From: UBA7692 sp033578915
Lineage (GTDB): Bacteria > Bacteroidota > Bacteroidia > Chitinophagales > LD1
NCBI GenBank assembly: GCA_033578915.1
Contig: JAVQWQ010000029.1
Coordinates: 1 to 19,447 of the forward strand
DNA: 19,447 nucleotides
Reading direction: 5' to 3'
The position numbers were made by a program, and so were the translations under genes. Positions within the stretch are counted from its first letter, which is position 1. Each line of letters opens with the position of its first letter. A model generated the notes under the pieces. That model saw nothing but the letters and a program-made list of their open reading frames with translations, was not told where the DNA came from and made no database searches. Of this stretch, positions 14,708 to 19,447 are shown piece after piece.

Positions 14708-14896
14708 TGAGGTCAATAACGTACAGCGTAACTTGTTTATTATTGCAATACTTGTTTAAGATACAACTTCACCATTTGAGTATTGAAATTCACTTTTAAC
14801 ATAATTCATTACAGTATAACTTGTTTTAAATTAAATATAAATTTTAAGCAATTGTTATTTTAGATTTTTAAAAACGAACGAAAAATAATTTAGAGC
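14708..14896. promoter_or_regulatory. Divergent intergenic region with repeated ACTTGTTT and a TATTGCAATA palindrome
   Basis: This 189-base AT-rich gap must hold the promoters of the CAP gene and the adhesin. ACTTGTTT occurs at 14731-14738, 14750-14757 and 14819-14826, two of the copies within the longer TAACTTGTTT. The perfect 10-base palindrome TATTGCAATA (14741-14750) lies between the first two copies. TAAATTTT (14838-14845) and TATTTTAG (14856-14863) are 7/8 matches to the TAnnTTTG element for the adhesin; neither has a well-spaced -33 box. No RNA gene is visible. Confidence 0.4.
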
Positions 14897-17800
14897 ATGA
14901 AATTTTTTAAGTTTTTAAGCATCTCATTTTTACTTCTCCTTCTTACAAACCCAATTTTTTCTGAATGGATAAAAGAGTTGAAAGAACAAAAATCTTTCAT
15001 AGAAAATCGCGGGCAATATGATAACCGCCTGTACTATCCCGGTCGAAAAGCGCTGTTTGTTGTTGAAGATGCGCCGGGAACTATATTTTTTGCAAAAGAT
15101 GGAATTTCCTATCGCTTCGATGAAATTACATTTCGTGAAGAAAACAAGAGCCCTAAAGAATTAAAAAGGGAAAAGCTGCGCGAAGTCAAAGAGATTCTAA
15201 GCGGGAAAAAAACTCATCATGAAATTGAATTAGAAGAGAATGCTCCGAGGTTTAATACGGATTTTGTACATGTCGTTTGGGAAAATGCCAACGAGAATGT
15301 AGAGATCATCCCATCAGAAAAACTAACTTTTTATCATAATTATTCTGTTTATAGCGATAAAAGCAAAAAAAATCTTACATCAATAAATTATGTTCCGTGC
15401 TATAGAAAAATAACCTATAAAAACCTTTATGATAATATTGATGTGATTTATGAACTGCACCCTGAAAATGGTATAAAGTATTCGGTGGTAGTGCATCCCG
15501 GCGGAGATATATCGAAAGTGAGACAGCGATATGTCTATCCTAAAAAGATATCCTTATCACGGGATGGAAAAATAATTATCAAAACGAAAGTAGGGGATAT
15601 GGTAGAACACGCCCCGGTAACTTTCTATGCCTCTAATGGAAATGTTCATATTCCTTCCTCTTTTAAGTTATCAGACAATGTCGTCACATTTCAACTGGGG
15701 CATCACAATCCTCAAAAAACTATTGTAATAGATCCATGGGTTAATACCCCTGCCTACAACACGTCCTGGCGTTGTTCATGGGAGTGCGAGCGCGATGGAA
15801 GTGGCAATGTGTATGTTATCGGAGGAGTAATGCCTATGCAACTTTTGAAATACAACGGGGCAGGGGTGCTGCAGTGGACATATAACACTCCTTACGATAC
15901 TTCCAATTCTTGGCTTGGCACTTTTGCCGTGGATAATGCAGGCAATTCCTATGTAACAGCCGGCTCTGTGGCACAAATTCAAAAAGTGAGCACCAACGGT
16001 ACCTTAGTATGGAATAATCCCAATCCTGGCGGGATATTCGCCTCTACAGAATTTTGGAACATAACTTTTAACTGCGATGAAACAAGATTAATCATCGGTG
16101 GTACAGGCGGAACTCTCCCTCCAATACCTTACATCTATGAAATGAATATGAATAATGGAAATGTCCTCAGCAGCTTGCAGGTAACAGGCGGGGAGCTATT
16201 TCCTACACAAGAGGTAAGGGCTATTGCGCCGGCAGGAAATGGAAAATATTATTTTCTTACACACGACTCTTTCGGATTCATAAATCAGAATTTTACCTTA
16301 TGTGGCAACCCGATAAATGCTAAAAACTACATATCTAATACATATACACTAGCTTATCAGTGCGAAAATTTTAGGGTAAATAACACAGGGATTTGTGCAT
16401 TGAAGGCATATAATGGCTTTGCTTACGTCAATCGTGGTAACCGGATTGATAAGCGCAGCCTGGCCACTTTGGCGATAGTTGCCTCAGCGCCTATTCCCGG
16501 TGGGGCATTCACGAATACTGCTGGTAGAAATCAGGTAGAAAATAGCGGAATAGATATTGATAATTGCGGCAACATCTATGTTGGTTCAAAGAACCGCGTT
16601 ATAAAATTTGATGAAAATTTAAATCAACTGCAGGTATATCCGACTGCAGCAAATTATAACGTTTACGATATAGCAGTAAGAGGGGCCGGCAATGAGATAA
16701 TAGTATGTGGCTCTACCGGCACATCGTCTTCCGGTGCACGCACAGGTTACATAGAGACTATAAACACGGGCGCATGCAATACTGTTCCAATAGTATGCTG
16801 CGATGCATCCATGTGCCGAATACCTCCGTTGTGCCTTAATGCCAACCCGGTTACTATTACGGTATCTACTCCCGGAGGTACTTTCAGCGGTCCGGGGGTA
16901 AATCCAACTACCGGTGTCTTTAATCCGGCTACAGCAGGAGTGGGCACACATAAAATAATTTACACACTGCCTTGTGGTTCAGATTCAATATTCATAGTCG
17001 TGAATTCTTGCACTGCTCTCTCGGTTTGTAGGGAAAACAATGGAAATCTTCGGGTAAGTGGAGGAGATCCGGCCTATACATGGTCTTATTGGCAGCAGGC
17101 CAGTTCAACTCCAATTACAAACCAAGCACAATGTACTGCCTGTGGTGGAACGTGGGTTCCTTTTGTTAATCAATGTTTGGTCAATAACTTGCCGGCTACT
17201 ACCTGCAACAGTCCAGCGCAATGGGTTCAATTTGCAACGGGAACAAGTGTTGCGCCTCCCCCCGGAAGAGATACCATTCGAGTAGTAGATAATGCCGGAA
17301 CGCAATTTGTAATTAACGGGCTTTCGAGTGTTCAGCCGTGCAACCAGTGTCCACCTATTACAGTAAGTGTTCAAAGTAAACAGGATGTAACTTGTGCCAA
17401 TCCGAACTCAGGCTCGGTAACTTTCACTGCAACAGGTACCACCGGAAGTGTTACTTACACCTGGTCTCCTGCCACAGGCAGCAATAGCGCTACCGCCACA
17501 GGCCTCTCTGCCGGAACCTATAATGTTACTGTCCGCGATGCAAATAACTGTACCGGAACGGGAAGTGTAACAATCAATACTCCTCCATCGCCTACGCTTA
17601 CTTTCTCTAATCAGGTCAATCCCGGCTGCAATCAAAACAACGGAAGTGTGAGCGTTACCATAGGCGGAGGTACGGCTCCATACCAGGTAACCATTGATAA
17701 CGGTCAGGGGGGAGTACAAACCATAAATGTTCCTACAGCCGGTACTGCTCCTATAAGCGGGCTTGCGGCAGGTAATTACACCGTTACGCTTCGTGATGCC

Positions 17801-19447
17801 AATCAATGTACCACGGTTAGGACTCTTACACTTACTTCTCCTAATGCACCTGTGATAAGCAATTTATCTACATCTGATGAAAGCTGTATTGGTGCAAACG
17901 ATGGCAGATTGGTATCAGCTACAGTGTCAGGAGGCTCAGGACAAATACAACTGGCCTATGCACCTGCAAGTAATCCCGGCAATATCATACCCATATCTGG
18001 GTTCCCGGTAAATGGGTTGTCTCCCGGAAATTATATCATTATTGCAACAGATGCCAATAATTGCTCTGCAACAAGAAGTTTTATCATAAATCCTGCCAAT
18101 TCTCCCTGTTGCAATATTGTATTTACAAAAGATTCCTTAAATCCAACCTGCAACAATCCTAACGGAGGCTCTGCACAGGTTAATGTTACACCTCAACCTG
18201 GTTCAACCTTTACGTATGCATGGGGTCCGCTTCAGGGTAATACTAATTCTATTACCGGATTGAGCGCTGGCTTTTACACTGTAACTATAACACAGCAATC
18301 TTCGGGAGGAAATACGGTAACCGATACGCTTTTCTACGAAAATTTTAATTCAGGCGCATCCAACTGGGTTTTAAATACGGGTACTGGCACCAATCAGTGG
18401 TTTGTGAACAATGTTTATCAGGGCGGTAGTTGCATAGTATTTAATTTCCCGTTATTTACTGTGCCTGATGTGCCCAATCAGCCTGCTGCAATTGCCGGCA
18501 GCCCCAATAGCGGTTATCTTCATATTACAGCCACTACCAACACTATTGGATGTGCACCTCCTTTTCCTCCTCAGAATGCGAATTATTTTGATCAGGCTAC
18601 TTCTTTGCAGTACGCAGAAATGTCTAACAACATAAGTACCGTTGGAAAGACAAATGTTTCTCTGAATTTCTGGTGGGTCTGCGCGGGAAGCCCGACAAAC
18701 TATGGTTTTGTGCAATACTCCACAAACAATGGAGCTACATGGACCAATGTGGGAAGTAACCTTCAAGGCAATGGTTCTTCCTGGCAGTTTGCTTCTATTT
18801 CGAATGCTGCTTTTGACAACCAGCCCCAGTTGAAATTCAGATTTGGTTGGACTAATGGCGCGGGAGGTAATGATCCAGCTATTAGCATAGATGATGTGCG
18901 AATTATTGCTCAGTCTCAATCGGGGAGTACTCCTTCCTGTTCAACAGTAGTCAGTTTTCAGTTGCGTAATACAGATGGACCTACGCTTACATTTAGCAAC
19001 GTTGTTCAACCCGGATGCAACCAAAACAACGGTAGCTTAAACGCTACCATCTCCGGCGGGCTAGCTCCCTATCAAATCACTGTTGATAACGGACAGGGAA
19101 ATAACCAGACTGTAAATGTTCCTGCTGCCGGCACTTACCCGATAAGCGGACTTCCGGCAGGTTCATACACTATCACGGTTAGAGATGCTAATAATTGTAC
19201 CAATGTGCAAAGCCTCACCCTATCATCACCAGCTCCCCCAACTATTGTTTCTATAAACACAACACCCGAAACTTGCGCTGGTGACAGCAACGGTACTGCA
19301 ATTGTATCTGCCATCGGGGGTACAGGCAACCTTACCTACCAATGGAGCAACAATGCTAGCACCGCAAGCATTAGTAACTTAGCGCCAGGAACTTACACCG
19401 TAACCGTGAGAGATGCGGCAAACTGTACTGCTACCGGCACAGCAACC
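14897..19447 (+). CDS. Giant surface adhesin: DUF7948-like, propeller-like, Ig-like and SprB repeats (3' end beyond window)
   Basis: One frame runs without a stop from the ATG at 14897 to the window edge, at least 1517 codons; I translated it directly. A signal peptide (about 1-22, 'FLSISFLLLLLTNPIFS') precedes 'SFIENRGQYDNRLYYPGRK', the opening of a DUF7948-like domain that ends near 'TIVIDPW' (about 276-281). Residues about 283-625 look like propeller blades ('DGSGNVYVIGG', 'DNAGNSYVTAG', 'DNCGNIYVGS'). A 'GGTFSGPGVNP' Ig-like module (about 655-715) and a Cys-rich linker follow. From about 820 there are SprB-type repeats, each with a cysteine near its start and an ending such as 'LSAGTYNVTVRDANNC'. 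A jelly-roll-like domain occupies about 1146-1339. SprB is the gliding adhesin of Flavobacterium. This protein is probably T9SS-exported, though its sorting domain lies outside the window. Confidence 0.88.
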   Translation, partial: MKFFKFLSISFLLLLLTNPIFSEWIKELKEQKSFIENRGQYDNRLYYPGRKALFVVEDAPGTIFFAKDGISYRFDEITFREENKSPKELKREKLREVKEILSGKKTHHEIELEENAPRFNTDFVHVVWENANENVEIIPSEKLTFYHNYSVYSDKSKKNLTSINYVPCYRKITYKNLYDNIDVIYELHPENGIKYSVVVHPGGDISKVRQRYVYPKKISLSRDGKIIIKTKVGDMVEHAPVTFYASNGNVHIPSSFKLSDNVVTFQLGHHNPQKTIVIDPWVNTPAYNTSWRCSWECERDGSGNVYVIGGVMPMQLLKYNGAGVLQWTYNTPYDTSNSWLGTFAVDNAGNSYVTAGSVAQIQKVSTNGTLVWNNPNPGGIFASTEFWNITFNCDETRLIIGGTGGTLPPIPYIYEMNMNNGNVLSSLQVTGGELFPTQEVRAIAPAGNGKYYFLTHDSFGFINQNFTLCGNPINAKNYISNTYTLAYQCENFRVNNTGICALKAYNGFAYVNRGNRIDKRSLATLAIVASAPIPGGAFTNTAGRNQVENSGIDIDNCGNIYVGSKNRVIKFDENLNQLQVYPTAANYNVYDIAVRGAGNEIIVCGSTGTSSSGARTGYIETINTGACNTVPIVCCDASMCRIPPLCLNANPVTITVSTPGGTFSGPGVNPTTGVFNPATAGVGTHKIIYTLPCGSDSIFIVVNSCTALSVCRENNGNLRVSGGDPAYTWSYWQQASSTPITNQAQCTACGGTWVPFVNQCLVNNLPATTCNSPAQWVQFATGTSVAPPPGRDTIRVVDNAGTQFVINGLSSVQPCNQCPPITVSVQSKQDVTCANPNSGSVTFTATGTTGSVTYTWSPATGSNSATATGLSAGTYNVTVRDANNCTGTGSVTINTPPSPTLTFSNQVNPGCNQNNGSVSVTIGGGTAPYQVTIDNGQGGVQTINVPTAGTAPISGLAAGNYTVTLRDANQCTTVRTLTLTSPNAPVISNLSTSDESCIGANDGRLVSATVSGGSGQIQLAYAPASNPGNIIPISGFPVNGLSPGNYIIIATDANNCSATRSFIINPANSPCCNIVFTKDSLNPTCNNPNGGSAQVNVTPQPGSTFTYAWGPLQGNTNSITGLSAGFYTVTITQQSSGGNTVTDTLFYENFNSGASNWVLNTGTGTNQWFVNNVYQGGSCIVFNFPLFTVPDVPNQPAAIAGSPNSGYLHITATTNTIGCAPPFPPQNANYFDQATSLQYAEMSNNISTVGKTNVSLNFWWVCAGSPTNYGFVQYSTNNGATWTNVGSNLQGNGSSWQFASISNAAFDNQPQLKFRFGWTNGAGGNDPAISIDDVRIIAQSQSGSTPSCSTVVSFQLRNTDGPTLTFSNVVQPGCNQNNGSLNATISGGLAPYQITVDNGQGNNQTVNVPAAGTYPISGLPAGSYTITVRDANNCTNVQSLTLSSPAPPTIVSINTTPETCAGDSNGTAIVSAIGGTGNLTYQWSNNASTASISNLAPGTYTVTVRDAANCTATGTAT
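17591..17842 (+). repeat. 84-codon adhesin repeat, copy 1
   Basis: This SprB-type unit begins PTLTFSNQVNPGCNQNNGS and ends LTLTSP. By direct alignment it shares 61 of 84 residues with copy 2 and needs no gaps. It differs from the neighbouring repeats by the extra segment 'TIDNGQGGVQTINVPTAG'. Confidence 0.9.
18326..18913 (+). other. Jelly-roll-like domain inside the adhesin
   Basis: Residues about 1144-1339 differ from the surrounding SprB repeats. They start 'TLFYENFNSGASNWVLNTG', contain 'NVSLNFWWVCAGS' and 'VQYSTNNGATWTNVG', and end 'LKFRFGWTNGAGGNDPAIS' then 'IDDVRII'. This is the pattern of MAM/concanavalin-like beta sandwiches often found in Bacteroidota surface proteins. Such domains usually bind glycans or proteins. 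The coordinates mark the protein segment within the larger gene. Confidence 0.65.
18980..19231 (+). repeat. 84-codon adhesin repeat, copy 2
   Basis: This second copy begins PTLTFSNVVQPGCNQNNGS and ends LTLSSP, exactly the same length as copy 1 and 1389 bases further on. Both copies start after a proline-containing linker and are followed by a more generic SprB repeat, so the duplicated block may be larger than this unit. Confidence 0.9.

Noticed and set aside
16619..19329. Several minus-strand open frames of 60-155 codons (for example 17408-17806 and 18452-18919)
   Set aside because: They lie entirely antisense to the continuous adhesin frame, have no recognisable domains, and reflect the low stop frequency opposite Thr/Gly/Asn-rich repeats.

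Overview
The window looks like a chromosomal segment of a Bacteroidota member (Chitinophaga/Saprospira/Flavobacteria side rather than Bacteroides). The evidence is two type IX secretion system (T9SS) C-terminal sorting domains with a [Y/F]PNP motif, a giant SprB-type repeat adhesin with an N-terminal DUF7948-like domain, a LolA-like protein, Bacteroidota-style '...GIGT..P...LLELFSSDKGLLIPRLT' modules, and promoter-like TAnnTTTG elements instead of E. coli -10 boxes. No tRNA, rRNA, CRISPR, integrase or insertion sequence was seen.

Layout. 1-1524 (+): the end of prmA, then a secreted 11-TPR protein. 1540-4677 (-): a secreted alpha/beta hydrolase whose T9SS sorting domain is cut off by an in-frame TAA, then aroF (DAHP synthase) and dapF (diaminopimelate epimerase), which overlap at TGATG and are transcribed dapF then aroF. 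4782-6266 (+): an HtrA/Deg-type envelope protease, divergent from dapF. 6321-9665 (+): a compact run of an ArsR-family regulator, a tandem rhodanese-like protein, glpD and a LolA-like protein. A strong AT-rich hairpin terminator at about 9720-9750 follows it. 9768-10094 (+): a DUF2304 membrane protein. 10105-11553 (+): a secreted protein with a 32-triplet collagen-like stalk and a C-terminal domain that resembles a phage tail-fibre tip with five HxH motifs. 11644-12585 (+): a T9SS cargo protein. 12643-13557 (+): cysK. 13554-14707 (-): a CAP/SCP-domain protein followed by a probable lipoprotein. 14897 to the window end (+): one open frame of at least 1517 codons encoding a DUF7948 / propeller-like / Ig-like / SprB-repeat adhesin, which runs off the right edge.

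The left and middle parts are mostly housekeeping genes (amino-acid biosynthesis, envelope quality control, glycerol-3-phosphate oxidation, cysteine synthesis). The right half is enriched in exported surface proteins. The most notable items are the collagen-stalk/tail-fibre-tip fusion, the adhesin with a jelly-roll-like domain lodged inside one SprB repeat and an 84-residue duplicated unit on either side of it, the hydrolase separated from its secretion signal by a single stop codon, and the ArsR / degenerate tandem rhodanese / glpD cluster with an operator-like palindrome over its promoter. None of these is proven to be a new system from sequence alone.
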